NCBI GenBank assembly: GCA_947476405.1
Contig: CANJQG010000001.1
Location: 1 to 64,000 of the forward strand
Source: Thiotrichales bacterium
GTDB lineage: Bacteria; Pseudomonadota; Gammaproteobacteria; Francisellales; CACEW01
Direction: 5' to 3'
DNA length: 64,000 bases
The notes under the pieces: generated by a model
What the model was told of the DNA's origin: nothing
Database searches by the model: none
What the model saw: only the letters and a program-made list of their open reading frames with translations
Part shown: piece by piece, positions 41,739 through 50,126 of the stretch
Position numbering within the stretch: position 1 is the stretch's first letter
Layout of the letters: each line of letters starts with the position of its first letter
Position numbers and translations under genes: made by a program

Positions 41739-42505
41739 AAGCAGTCTTATTAGCAGGTGGCTTGGGCACACGCTTAAGCGAAGAAACCGGCACCCGCCCT
41801 AAACCCATGGTTGAAATCGGCGGAAAACCGATTCTCTGGCATATCATGAAAATATATTCCCATTACGGAATCAATGACTTTATCATCTGCTTAGGCTACA
41901 AAGGCTATATGATCAAAGAATATTTTGCCAATTATTTTTTACATACCTCTGATGTGACCTTCGATATGCAACATAACAAAATGGAAGTCCATCAAAAACA
42001 TGCTGAACCCTGGAAAGTGACCCTGGTTGATACCGGAGACGAAACCATGACCGGCGGTCGTTTAAAGCGCATTAAGCCTTATCTGGATCAAGAAGATTTC
42101 TGCTGCACTTATGGCGATGGCTTGTCTGATGTCAATATTCAGGCCGTCATTGATTTACATCAAAAAGAAAAGCGCCTTGCAACCCTCACCGCAACACAGC
42201 CTCCAGGACGCTTTGGGGCATTGGAGATTGCAAACAATCAAGTTTTAGCTTTCAAAGAAAAACCAAAGGGCGATGGCTCTTGGATTAATGGCGGATTTTT
42301 TGTCTTATCACCCAAAGTATTAGATTATATCGAGGATGATGCAACGCTCTGGGAACAAGAGCCGATGCAGAATCTGGCCCGTGATGCTCAGATGTCCGCT
42401 TATTTTCATCATGGTTTTTGGCAACCGATGGATACCTTGCGTGAGAAATGTCTTCTTGAAGATCTCTGGCAATCCGGAAAAGCCCCCTGGAAGGTCTGGA
42501 AATGA
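41735..42505 (+). CDS. rfbF: Glucose-1-phosphate cytidylyltransferase
   Basis: A 256-residue nucleotidyltransferase that makes CDP-glucose. LAGGLGTRLSEETGTRPKPM and VEIGGKPILWHIMKIYSHYG are diagnostic of RfbF. TYGDGLSDV has the metal Asp, and GGFFVLSPKVLDYI and LWEQEPMQNL follow. Length equals the family (257). First step of CDP-dideoxyhexose synthesis; overlaps rfbG by four bases. Confidence 0.97.
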   Translation: MKAVLLAGGLGTRLSEETGTRPKPMVEIGGKPILWHIMKIYSHYGINDFIICLGYKGYMIKEYFANYFLHTSDVTFDMQHNKMEVHQKHAEPWKVTLVDTGDETMTGGRLKRIKPYLDQEDFCCTYGDGLSDVNIQAVIDLHQKEKRLATLTATQPPGRFGALEIANNQVLAFKEKPKGDGSWINGGFFVLSPKVLDYIEDDATLWEQEPMQNLARDAQMSAYFHHGFWQPMDTLREKCLLEDLWQSGKAPWKVWK

Positions 42506-43554
42506 TGCCTGATTTCTGGAAAGATAAGCATGTCTTTTTGACAGGACATACGGGATTTAAAGGCTCCTGGATGAGCTTATGGCTACATTCGATGGGTGCA
42601 AAAGTCCATGGCTTTTCCCTGGCCCCCGCAACCACCCCCTCTCTTTTTGAATTAAGTGGCCTTGAAAATCTTATTGACAGCCAAATCGGCAATATCAATG
42701 ACTACCCCCTATTATTAAACGCGATGCAACAAGCAAAACCAGACATCGCTTTGCATTTGGCAGCCCAGCCGCTGGTGCGTGAATCTTATACCAACCCCCT
42801 TGAAACCTATCAAACCAATGTCATGGGGACGGCGCATGTTTTAGAGGCCATAAGGCACACCCCATCCGTCAAATCAGTCGTGATCGTGACCACAGACAAA
42901 TGCTATGAAAACAAAGAATGGGTCTGGCCCTATCGCGAAAACGAACCCATGGGCGGGCATGACCCCTATAGTTCCAGCAAAGGCTGTGCTGAATTATTAA
43001 CGGCCTCCTATCGGCATTCTTTTTTTGATACACACAAAGTCGGCCTGGCCACCGCACGAGCCGGCAATGTGATTGGTGGAGGAGACTTTTCCAAAGATCG
43101 CTTAATTCCTGACTTTATCCGCGCAATCCAGCAAAACGAAACCGTCAAACTTCGCTATCCCAATGCGATTCGACCCTGGCAACATGTTCTGGAATCCATT
43201 CATGGCTATCTGTTATTAGCTGAAAAACTATGCTCTCAGCCCCAACTATTCTCAGAAGCCTGGAATTTTGGCCCCCATCTACAAGACACCCAAACCGTTT
43301 CAGAAATAATTGATACGCTATCTCAGCAATTTCAGCAAGGCGGCTGGCAACAAGAGCCCGGCGAACACCCTCATGAGGCACACTTTTTAAAACTGGATAT
43401 TCAAAAAGCTGAAACCCTTTTAAACTGGCATCCCACGCTGAATATCGAAGCGGCATTGACCTTGATTTATGACTGGTATCAGGCTTGGAATGAAAAGCAG
43501 GATATGTTAGAATTTACACTTAGACAAATTCGCAGTTTTTGTGCAAAACTTTAA
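42502..43554 (+). CDS. rfbG: CDP-glucose 4,6-dehydratase
   Basis: A 350-residue extended SDR that forms CDP-4-keto-6-deoxyglucose. Nucleotide motif TGHTGFKGSWMSLWL, active-site YSSSKGCAELL (Tyr/Lys) and VTTDKCYEN (Thr, Asp-Lys) are visible. IRPWQHVLESIHGYLLLAE is conserved in RfbG. Length matches (about 357). Followed after six bases by a toxin-antitoxin pair and then rfbH. Confidence 0.96.
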   Translation: MMPDFWKDKHVFLTGHTGFKGSWMSLWLHSMGAKVHGFSLAPATTPSLFELSGLENLIDSQIGNINDYPLLLNAMQQAKPDIALHLAAQPLVRESYTNPLETYQTNVMGTAHVLEAIRHTPSVKSVVIVTTDKCYENKEWVWPYRENEPMGGHDPYSSSKGCAELLTASYRHSFFDTHKVGLATARAGNVIGGGDFSKDRLIPDFIRAIQQNETVKLRYPNAIRPWQHVLESIHGYLLLAEKLCSQPQLFSEAWNFGPHLQDTQTVSEIIDTLSQQFQQGGWQQEPGEHPHEAHFLKLDIQKAETLLNWHPTLNIEAALTLIYDWYQAWNEKQDMLEFTLRQIRSFCAKL

Positions 43555-43560
43555 GAGGTT

Positions 43561-43806
43561 ATGATGAATACAGTCAGCATGAGTGAAATGGTGAATAATC
43601 ATGATCTCGTTATTCCATTTGAACTGCTTAAACGACTAAATCATCAAGAAGTAGAAATTTTCGTTTTTCCAAAAGAAACAACAGAAAAAAGTAAATCAAC
43701 GAGCAAGACATTATTAGATCTTTTTAAAAAACATAAAGACGTGAATCCTTTTTCAGAGATTACAGATGCAGTACTGTGGCAAAAAGGAATTCGCAATGAG
43801 TGGTGA
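43561..43806 (+). CDS. Antitoxin of a PIN-type toxin-antitoxin pair
   Basis: An 81-residue protein (MNTVSMSEMVNNHDLVIPF start) with a short strand pattern at the N terminus and a Lys/Asp-rich C-terminal half (TLLDLFKKHKDVNPF) suitable for wrapping a PIN toxin. It overlaps the toxin gene by 11 bases. No clear family match; the role comes from the partner and the spacing. A GAGG Shine-Dalgarno lies upstream. Confidence 0.65.
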   Translation: MMNTVSMSEMVNNHDLVIPFELLKRLNHQEVEIFVFPKETTEKSKSTSKTLLDLFKKHKDVNPFSEITDAVLWQKGIRNEW

Positions 43807-44149
43807 TCAATATTTACTAGATAGCAATGTTATTATTCGCCTATCTAAACAAGATCCACATTTAATCGACTTTGTATCCAAGTCACTTAATAGTGCTATT
43901 TCGGTGATTACTTACATGGAAGTATTGGGATATCACTTTAGCAATCCAAAAGAATTATTAACCTGGTTTGAGCTAATCCATATCGATCATGCCATTGCAG
44001 ATCAAGCCATAAAAATTCGACAAATGTACAAAATAAAGCTACCCGATGCCATTATTGCTGCAACGGCCCAAATTTGTAAATTAACCCTTGTGACGGGTGA
44101 TACAACTGATTTTAAGAACATTAAAAATCTTGAAGTAATGATAAAGTAA
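43796..44149 (+). CDS. PIN-domain ribonuclease toxin (VapC-like)
   Basis: A 117-residue PIN domain with the full acidic set: D9 (YLLDSNVII), E42 (VITYMEVLGY), D84 (LPDAIIAATA) and D102 (LVTGDTTDF). PIN toxins cut tRNA or rRNA. ATG 43796 has AAGGA seven bases upstream; the longer frame from 43766 lies inside the antitoxin gene. The pair splits rfbG from rfbH within an otherwise continuous operon. Confidence 0.88.
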   Translation: MSGDQYLLDSNVIIRLSKQDPHLIDFVSKSLNSAISVITYMEVLGYHFSNPKELLTWFELIHIDHAIADQAIKIRQMYKIKLPDAIIAATAQICKLTLVTGDTTDFKNIKNLEVMIK

Positions 44150-44162
44150 TAAAGGAGAAAAT

Positions 44163-45365
44163 ATGACTGATTTTATACGCGTTCCCTACGGCTGCACCGT
44201 ACATGGTGAAGAAGAAATTGCTGCCGTCACCGAGGTTTTACGTACCAGCACCCAAATGGGTAAAAATGTCCATGGCATGGAAGCCGGCGTCTCTGCGCGC
44301 TTTCAAAAAAAATATGGCGTCATGGTCAACTCAGGCTCCTCCGCCAATTATCTTGCGATTGAAATTGCAAAATTACCCTTGGGCAGCGAAGTGATCACGC
44401 CTGTTTTGACGTTCTCAACCACCGTCTCCCCCATCGTTAAAAACGGCTTAATTCCCGCTTTTGTGGACGTAGAACCGGGCACCTACAATATTGACGCTGA
44501 TTTAGTCGAAGCCATGATTACGCCTAAAACCAAAGCGATGATGATTCCTAATCTTCTAGGCAATCTACCCGATTGGAAAAAACTGCGCGCGATTGCTGAC
44601 AAATACAATCTTTTAGTGATTGAAGATTCCGCTGATACTTTAGGCGCGACGATTGATGGCGAGGCTGCTGGACGCTTTACCGATATCAGCACCACCAGTT
44701 TTTACGGCTCCCACGTCATCAATTGTGGCGGCAATGGCGGCATGGTCTGCTTTAATAAACAAGAAGATATGGAAGAAGCCAAACTCCTGCGCAGTTGGGG
44801 CCGCAGCTCCTCTTTATTCGTAGAGTCCGAAGCCATTGAAAATCGCTTCAATGTCTATCTAGATGACATTCGCTACGATGCCAAGTTTATTTTTGAACGC
44901 ATGGGCTATAATATTGAACCCAGCGAAATGGGTGCTGCTTTCGGCATGGTTCAATTGAGTAAACTCGATCACAATATTGCGCTACGCGATCAATGGTATC
45001 AACAACACGTGGCTTTCTTCAAACAATATGAAGACTGGTTTATTTTACCAAAACAATTGCCAAATTCTAAAACAGGTTGGCTGGCTTTGGCCTTGACTGT
45101 GAAGCCGGATGCACCTTTCAAACGCACTGATTTGCAAATTTTTTTAGAAAAACGTAATATTCAGACTCGCACGGTCTTTACCGGCAATATTTTGCGTCAG
45201 CCAGGCTATCAGACCATTCCGAGACGTCAGAATGATAAAGGCTATCCGGTTGCGGATGCGGTCATGCGCGGCGGGATTTTGATGGCCTGTCATCATGGCT
45301 TGAATGCCGATATGGTTTCGCATATGCATGAGTCAGTCGCTTTGTTTTTGAAGCAATATGCCTGA
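44163..45365 (+). CDS. rfbH: CDP-4-keto-6-deoxyglucose 3-dehydratase-like PLP enzyme
   Basis: A 400-residue DegT/DnrJ/StrS-fold protein. At the position of the PLP lysine it has His184 (TSFYGSHVINCGG), the hallmark of 3-dehydratases (RfbH/E1, ColD) which use PLP without a Schiff base lysine; Asp155 in IEDSAD would hold the PLP nitrogen. It should make CDP-4-keto-3,6-dideoxyglucose (with a reductase partner in the E1/E3 type). Nearby cysteines C188 and C196 could be cluster ligands, but the FYPAHH-type motif of classical RfbH is absent, so the exact reaction is less sure. It overlaps the next gene by eight bases. Confidence 0.85.
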   Translation: MTDFIRVPYGCTVHGEEEIAAVTEVLRTSTQMGKNVHGMEAGVSARFQKKYGVMVNSGSSANYLAIEIAKLPLGSEVITPVLTFSTTVSPIVKNGLIPAFVDVEPGTYNIDADLVEAMITPKTKAMMIPNLLGNLPDWKKLRAIADKYNLLVIEDSADTLGATIDGEAAGRFTDISTTSFYGSHVINCGGNGGMVCFNKQEDMEEAKLLRSWGRSSSLFVESEAIENRFNVYLDDIRYDAKFIFERMGYNIEPSEMGAAFGMVQLSKLDHNIALRDQWYQQHVAFFKQYEDWFILPKQLPNSKTGWLALALTVKPDAPFKRTDLQIFLEKRNIQTRTVFTGNILRQPGYQTIPRRQNDKGYPVADAVMRGGILMACHHGLNADMVSHMHESVALFLKQYA

Positions 45366-46167
45366 CACCGTACAGTTTGCGCAAAATGTGCGCCGAAACA
45401 TTATCCACATGACGCATCGTGGCAATAGCTCGCATGTCGCCTCTGCTTTATCGATTACCGATATTTTAGCGGTCTTGTATAAAAAAATCATGCGAATTGA
45501 TCCACAGCAGCCGAACTGGGAAGAGCGAGACCGCTTTATTTTAAGCAAAGGTCATGCGGGGGCAGCGGTTTATGCTACGCTGGCTGAACGTGGATTCTTT
45601 GATCCTAAACGCCTGGAAGAACACTGCAAAAATGGCGGCTACTTAAGTGGCCATGTGTCTCATAAAAATGTCCCTGGTGTGGAACTCTCAACAGGCTCAC
45701 TGGGGCATGGTTTATCAGTCGGTGCGGGAATTGCCTATGCCACAAAAATAGAGAACGGCACTGAACGTACTTTTGTACTCATGAGCGATGGTGAATGCGG
45801 TGAAGGCTCAAATTGGGAGGCCATCTTATTTGCAGGACACCACCAATTAAATCGTCTCGTCGCGGTGATTGATTACAATAAATTACAAAGTTTAGGCTCT
45901 GTTGCCAGCACACTTAATCTTGAACCATTGAAACAAAAACTAGAAGCGTTTGCTTGGACAGCACTTGAAGTGGATGGTCATAATCATGAAGAATTGGCAC
46001 GCGCTCTGACCGATCACCCTACGCGCACCCAACCACTGTGTATCATCGCGCACACAACCAAAGGCAAAGGCGTTAGCTTTATGGAAAATCAAGTGCTCTG
46101 GCATTATCGCAGCCCCCAAAATGCAGACTATACTCAAGCATTAAAAGACTTGGGGGCAGCATCATGA
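45358..46167 (+). CDS. Transketolase-like, N-terminal subunit
   Basis: A 269-residue TPP-binding half of a split transketolase. The TPP/metal motif is MSDGECGEGSNWEAILFAGH then VIDYNK; HRGNSSHVASALSITDILAV and SKGHAGAAVYATLAERGF are conserved substrate and cofactor parts. It pairs with the next gene (four-base overlap). Split transketolases occur in archaea and in secondary-sugar clusters, where they can transfer a two-carbon unit to a keto sugar. Confidence 0.92.
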   Translation: MPDTVQFAQNVRRNIIHMTHRGNSSHVASALSITDILAVLYKKIMRIDPQQPNWEERDRFILSKGHAGAAVYATLAERGFFDPKRLEEHCKNGGYLSGHVSHKNVPGVELSTGSLGHGLSVGAGIAYATKIENGTERTFVLMSDGECGEGSNWEAILFAGHHQLNRLVAVIDYNKLQSLGSVASTLNLEPLKQKLEAFAWTALEVDGHNHEELARALTDHPTRTQPLCIIAHTTKGKGVSFMENQVLWHYRSPQNADYTQALKDLGAAS

Positions 46168-47081
46168 GAAATGCATTTTTAAAAGCATTAATCGAGACGG
46201 CAGAACAAAATCCTAAACTCATGCTATTAACTGCAGACCTGGGCTTTGGCTTATTTGAACCTTTTGTTGAAAAATTTCCTCACCAATACCTCAATGTAGG
46301 CGTGGCAGAGCAAAATATGATGGGTATTGCGACCGGCCTCTCACAGAAAGGTTATACGGTTTTTGCCTACTCCATAGCCAATTTTGGAGTGCTGCGCCCT
46401 TATGAGCAAATCCGCAATGATCTTTGTTATCATGATGCGAATGTCAAGATCGTTGTCTCTGGTGGCGGCTTGAGTTATGGCGCATTGGGAATGTCACACC
46501 ATGCCACCGAAGATATTGCCGTCATGCGTGTTCTCCCCAATATGCAAATTTTAACTCCCTGTGACGACTTCGATGCTTATGCTGGAACTCACTATTTCGC
46601 AAAACAGCCTGGCCCCGCCTATATTCGCTTAGAGAAAGGCTCCGTAAGCCAGGGCATTCAAGCCTTGAATGCTAATTTTACCCCAGGAGAACTCACTTAT
46701 TTCCGCAAAGGAAAAGACTGCGTTATTTTTGCATATGGCACCATTGTGTATGAGGCCCTCAAAGCAGCAAACCAATTGCACGCAACGGGCATTGATGCAA
46801 CGGTTATCCACCTCTCCACTTTAAAACCGCTTAATCATGAAGCAATCATTACCGAAATAAACAAGCATAAACAAGTGATCAGCCTTGAAGAGCACTCGAT
46901 CACAGGCGGCCTCGGTAGCATCCTCGCTGAAATCATTGCAGATCATGGACTCAGACCACAACGCTTTATCCGCATGGGTATGCCTAATTTATTTTCCTCC
47001 ATTGTCGGCAGCCAAGAGTTTCTGCGCCAATACTATAAAATGGATGCTACTGCCATCGAACAGCAGATTCGGAACCCCTAA
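46164..47081 (+). CDS. Transketolase-like, C-terminal subunit
   Basis: A 305-residue Pyr + C-terminal domain partner. The catalytic Glu lies in NVGVAEQNMMGIATGL; the GGGLSYGALGMSHHATEDI loop and LTPCDDFDAYA are standard. With the previous protein it forms one active site at the interface. A dedicated copy inside an rfb operon suggests a sugar-nucleotide acceptor rather than central carbon metabolism. Stop is one base before the next ATG. Confidence 0.92.
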   Translation: MRNAFLKALIETAEQNPKLMLLTADLGFGLFEPFVEKFPHQYLNVGVAEQNMMGIATGLSQKGYTVFAYSIANFGVLRPYEQIRNDLCYHDANVKIVVSGGGLSYGALGMSHHATEDIAVMRVLPNMQILTPCDDFDAYAGTHYFAKQPGPAYIRLEKGSVSQGIQALNANFTPGELTYFRKGKDCVIFAYGTIVYEALKAANQLHATGIDATVIHLSTLKPLNHEAIITEINKHKQVISLEEHSITGGLGSILAEIIADHGLRPQRFIRMGMPNLFSSIVGSQEFLRQYYKMDATAIEQQIRNP

Positions 47082-47082
47082 A

Positions 47083-48105
47083 ATGAACAGATTTAATGTA
47101 GCACAGTCAGACTTAGATGAAATTGCATCACAGCTAAAAGATCAAGCCAGCGACTTAAAAGATGCACAGATCTTCATCACAGGCGGGACTGGATTTTTTG
47201 GAGCCTGGCTGATTCAAAGCTTTCTCAAACTTAATCAGGTTTATCAGCTCAATGCTCAACTTCATATCTTAAGCCGAAATCCAGAGCGCTTTCTGAATCA
47301 ATATCCGCAATTAAAAGCCCTCCCTGAATTGCATTGGCTAAAAGGCGACATTCAAAATTTTACCTATCCAGCAACCCAAATGACCCATATTATTCACGCT
47401 GCAACATCAGTAGCAGAGAATGAGCCTTTGTCTACATTGGATACCATTACTTTGGGAACACGACACATCCTGGATTACGCAAAGTCCCTAGCTTTGAAGC
47501 CAAAAGTATTGTTTATTAGCTCTGGTGCTGTTTACGGTAAGCAGCCCGCAGCGATGACGCATATTCCAGAAACCGCCCCTACTGCTCCTGATCTCTACGG
47601 CATCCAAAGCGCATATGGGTTGGGAAAATGTATGGCTGAACACTTATGCTATCAATATCATCGCACACACGGATTGCTGATTAAAATAGCCCGCTGTTTT
47701 GCGTTTATCGGCCCACATCTACCATTGGATCAACATTTTGCCATCGGCAATTTTCTGGCCTGCCGTTTAAAACAAGAGCCGATTACAGTCAAGGCAACAA
47801 GTCAGGTCTTTCGCAGCTATCAATATACGACGGATTTAATGGTTTGGCTATGGACTATTTTAATCTCAGGCCAGGAGGCCACGCCTTATAACGTGGGCTC
47901 TGATGATGGTCGCACGCTCAATGACTTTGCAAAATTGGTTGCTGAAATGGAAGAGCCTATTTTGCCTATTCATATGCCGCAGCAAGGCGCTGATATCAGC
48001 CGTTATGTACCAAGCATTGATTTTGCCAAAAAATCACTTGGCTTAACCAATCATGTTTCAATTGAAGAAGCATTACGCCGTACTTTGGCTTGGCATCGGC
48101 ATTAA
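47083..48105 (+). CDS. NAD(P)-dependent epimerase/dehydratase (extended SDR)
   Basis: A 340-residue sugar-nucleotide SDR: GGTGFFG (34-40) nucleotide loop, AATSVAENEP, LFISSGAVYGKQP with the catalytic Ser and YGLGKCMAE with Tyr/Lys, then ARCFAFIGPHLP. About 27 residues precede the Rossmann strand. It probably reduces or epimerises the keto group of the product of RfbH and the transketolase, the last step before transfer. ATG 47083 was chosen because the longer frame runs through the transketolase gene. Last gene of the operon, followed by a terminator. Confidence 0.9.
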   Translation: MNRFNVAQSDLDEIASQLKDQASDLKDAQIFITGGTGFFGAWLIQSFLKLNQVYQLNAQLHILSRNPERFLNQYPQLKALPELHWLKGDIQNFTYPATQMTHIIHAATSVAENEPLSTLDTITLGTRHILDYAKSLALKPKVLFISSGAVYGKQPAAMTHIPETAPTAPDLYGIQSAYGLGKCMAEHLCYQYHRTHGLLIKIARCFAFIGPHLPLDQHFAIGNFLACRLKQEPITVKATSQVFRSYQYTTDLMVWLWTILISGQEATPYNVGSDDGRTLNDFAKLVAEMEEPILPIHMPQQGADISRYVPSIDFAKKSLGLTNHVSIEEALRRTLAWHRH

Positions 48106-48134
48106 AACTGCTAGATCATTAGCAAAATTTAGCT

Positions 48135-48162
48135 AAAAATTGCTAACGCAATAGCAATTTTT
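48135..48162 (+). terminator. Intrinsic terminator of the CDP-sugar operon
   Basis: AAAAATTGCTA (48135-48145), six-base loop, TAGCAATTTTT (48152-48162): a perfect 11-bp stem ending in T5, 30 bases after the SDR stop. Confidence 0.85.
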
Positions 48163-48216
48163 GGGTGACTTAATGAGCAAAGCGATCTTTTCTTACCTTG
48201 AAACTTAAAAGATACT

Positions 48217-48267
48217 ATGATATCCTTAATACCATAAATTTCGATTGAAGAGATATAATGATATCCT
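48217..48267 (+). promoter_or_regulatory. Two direct repeats at the hipB start, likely operator
   Basis: ATGATATCCT occurs at 48217-48226 and again at 48258-48267, 41 bases apart, the second overlapping the hipB ATG. GATATC is itself palindromic. HipB proteins repress their own operon through TATCC-type half sites, and both copies hold TATCC, so an operator role is plausible. Confidence 0.45.
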
Positions 48268-48566
48268 CTATGATGATGACTCCCCACGAAGTAGCGATAT
48301 ACATTGCAGGGCAAGCACAGGCAAAGAGACTGGCTTTAAATTTTAGTCAGAAAACCCTCTCAGAGCGCTCTGGTGTTAGCCTGGGTGTGCTGAAAAAATT
48401 TGAACAAACAGGTCAAGTTTCTCTGGGATCGCTTTTGAAAATTGCTGTAAGCCTAGATGCATTATCGAGCTTTCAAGACGTATTTAAACCCATGGCTCCT
48501 GAACAATTCTCGACACTGGATCAATTATTGGCTCAAAATAAAAAACGCAAGAGAGGTCGGAAATGA
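48258..48566 (+). CDS. HipB-like HTH regulator
   Basis: A 102-residue XRE-type protein: HTH at about residues 30-70 (LNFSQKTLSERSGVSLGVLK then FEQTGQVSLGSLLKIAVSL), ending in a basic tail KKRKRGRK. It overlaps a hipA remnant by four bases, the hipBA arrangement. With its partner kinase destroyed it could persist only as a regulator. An AAGAG Shine-Dalgarno precedes ATG 48258; ATGs at 48270-48276 are alternatives. Confidence 0.8.
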   Translation: MISSMMMTPHEVAIYIAGQAQAKRLALNFSQKTLSERSGVSLGVLKKFEQTGQVSLGSLLKIAVSLDALSSFQDVFKPMAPEQFSTLDQLLAQNKKRKRGRK

Positions 48567-48840
48567 TTCACGTCTATGATTATTGCGGGAATACAAAGCG
48601 CCTTGTTGGGCGCCTGGCACAGAAAGATCGGGTTGTATTTTTTGAATATGCACCTGAATTCTTAAATACGGGAATTCAGCTATCCCCTTTTAAACTGCCA
48701 CTTAAAGTAGGCTTAATTCGATGCGGAGAATCGGTTTTTGGCGAGTTTCTCCAGCTTATGATCTTAGTTTTTCATTTGGACCTTCTGGCGAACACTGCAC
48801 ATTGATTCACAATACTTTGTTAAAGTTTTTCAGGAAATAA
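48563..48840 (+). pseudogene. hipA remnant (internal deletion and frameshift)
   Basis: The first about 55 codons encode the HipA N-terminal subdomain (VGRLAQKDRVVFFEYAPEFL, then TGIQLSPFKLPLK). The following bases, in the next frame, encode FWRVSPAYDLSFSFGPSGEH followed by CTLI, which is HipA's C-terminal PAYDL...GGEH region, up to TAA at 48838-48840. The kinase core (about 280 residues) has been deleted and the ends are out of frame. The open frame itself stops at 48805. It cannot encode an active HipA kinase. Its end overlaps the DUF4143 gene tail. Confidence 0.8.
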
Positions 48841-50082
48841 CATATATTTAACAGGAACAGCCCAGAGATTTTTTGCAAAATAAATAATCTCCTCCCCCTG
48901 ATAAAGCACTACGCCTAGATTGAGGGGCTTACCACGCGCTGCTTCTAAGTCTTTTAACCCCCCAAAGTCGCGAGGCGATACACTCGCAGCGGACTTAACC
49001 TCAACTCCAAACAGCCTATCACCATATTCCAAAACGAAATCAACTTCTTTACCCTGATGCGTCCGATAAAAAAAACAGGACACTCCTGGCGTCAGGTGAA
49101 ATTGCTTACGTAGCTCTGCAAAAATAAAAGTCTCAAACAATGCACCAAAATAAGTCGATTGTGGCAATTGCTCTTTGTTTAAAATACGATGCATAAATGT
49201 AGCTAAGCCAGAGTCTCTCGCGTAAACTTTAGGCATTTTAATCAGCGATTTAAGGGAGTTGACAAACCAAGGCTTGAGCGCAATCACTTGAAAAGTCATT
49301 TCCAACAACTCAAGATAGCGCTTGCAAGTCCGTTGATCAATTCCCAAGTCTGTACTCACACTTTTGACATTCAACAATTGCCCGCTCTGTGACAAAAACG
49401 CCTGGGCACAACGCGCAAAACTGACCATATCCAAGCCTTTGGCAAAATCACGGACATCTTTTTCGATATACGTGGTTTGGTACGCCTGAAAGTAACGCGC
49501 TGCAAATTTTTCGTTACGCGAAAGGGCCACCTGAGGAAAGCCCCCTAAAAACACAGCCTCCATGATCAACGATTTAGCTGAAGGCGTTATTGTATTGCGC
49601 AACGATTCCAAATAAGCCTTAAAATTTTCCAGAGATGTTTCCAGCATTATTTGCAAACTATGAGGCAAGGGTAATCCCTGAGATTCAGCCAGACTCAGCC
49701 CCTCTAAATTCAACACCTCCATCCGCCCTGCCAGGCTTTCTGTCGTTTCTTTGTGCGTGAGAATATTAGCAGAGCCGGTTAATAAAAACTGTCCGTTTTG
49801 AGGATGTTCATCAATGCGTTTTTTAAGCGCACGCATCAGGTCAGGCACTCGCTGAATCTCATCAATCACCACACGGCCACTCAAAGATTCAATAAATCCA
49901 TCTGGATCCTGCCTGGCTGCAGTTAGCGTCGTCAAATCATCCAGGGTAATATAGCGATCCAACACCCCTTCTTTGATGAGAGATTTCGCCAATGTTGATT
50001 TGCCCACCTGCCTTGGGCCAAGCAGAATAGCAGCTGGAAACAGCGTAAGAGAATCTAAAACTAATGTGCTAAATGATCGCAT
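48820..50082 (-). CDS. AAA_14/DUF4143 ATPase
   Basis: A 420-residue protein with P-loop LGPRQVGKST (21-30), Walker B VVIDEIQRVPD (71-81), sensor FLLTGSANIL, then a winged-helix part and the DUF4143 domain, which carries a nuclease-like EVDFVLEYGDRLFGVEVKSA (Asp, ExK). Such ATPases are common, often transferred, and of unknown role. It has its own strong promoter with palindromic structure. Its 3' end overlaps the hipA remnant. Confidence 0.88.
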   Translation of the reverse strand: MRSFSTLVLDSLTLFPAAILLGPRQVGKSTLAKSLIKEGVLDRYITLDDLTTLTAARQDPDGFIESLSGRVVIDEIQRVPDLMRALKKRIDEHPQNGQFLLTGSANILTHKETTESLAGRMEVLNLEGLSLAESQGLPLPHSLQIMLETSLENFKAYLESLRNTITPSAKSLIMEAVFLGGFPQVALSRNEKFAARYFQAYQTTYIEKDVRDFAKGLDMVSFARCAQAFLSQSGQLLNVKSVSTDLGIDQRTCKRYLELLEMTFQVIALKPWFVNSLKSLIKMPKVYARDSGLATFMHRILNKEQLPQSTYFGALFETFIFAELRKQFHLTPGVSCFFYRTHQGKEVDFVLEYGDRLFGVEVKSAASVSPRDFGGLKDLEAARGKPLNLGVVLYQGEEIIYFAKNLWAVPVKYMLFPEKL

Positions 50083-50088
50083 AGCAAT

Positions 50089-50126
50089 GCTATAAATTAT
50101 GACATTCGTATGTACTATTTTATAGC
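50089..50126. repeat. Imperfect 38-bp palindrome upstream of the DUF4143 gene
   Basis: The segment begins GCTATAAATTAT and ends ATTTTATAGC. Outer arms GCTATAAA/TTTATAGC are perfect (8 bp) and inner parts (ACAT/ATGT and CG) also pair, about 30 of 38 positions symmetric. It overlaps the predicted -10 box (50122-50117). A smaller inverted repeat ATAGCA..TGCTAT (50081-50093) spans the start codon. Operator or 5'-UTR hairpin. Confidence 0.6.
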
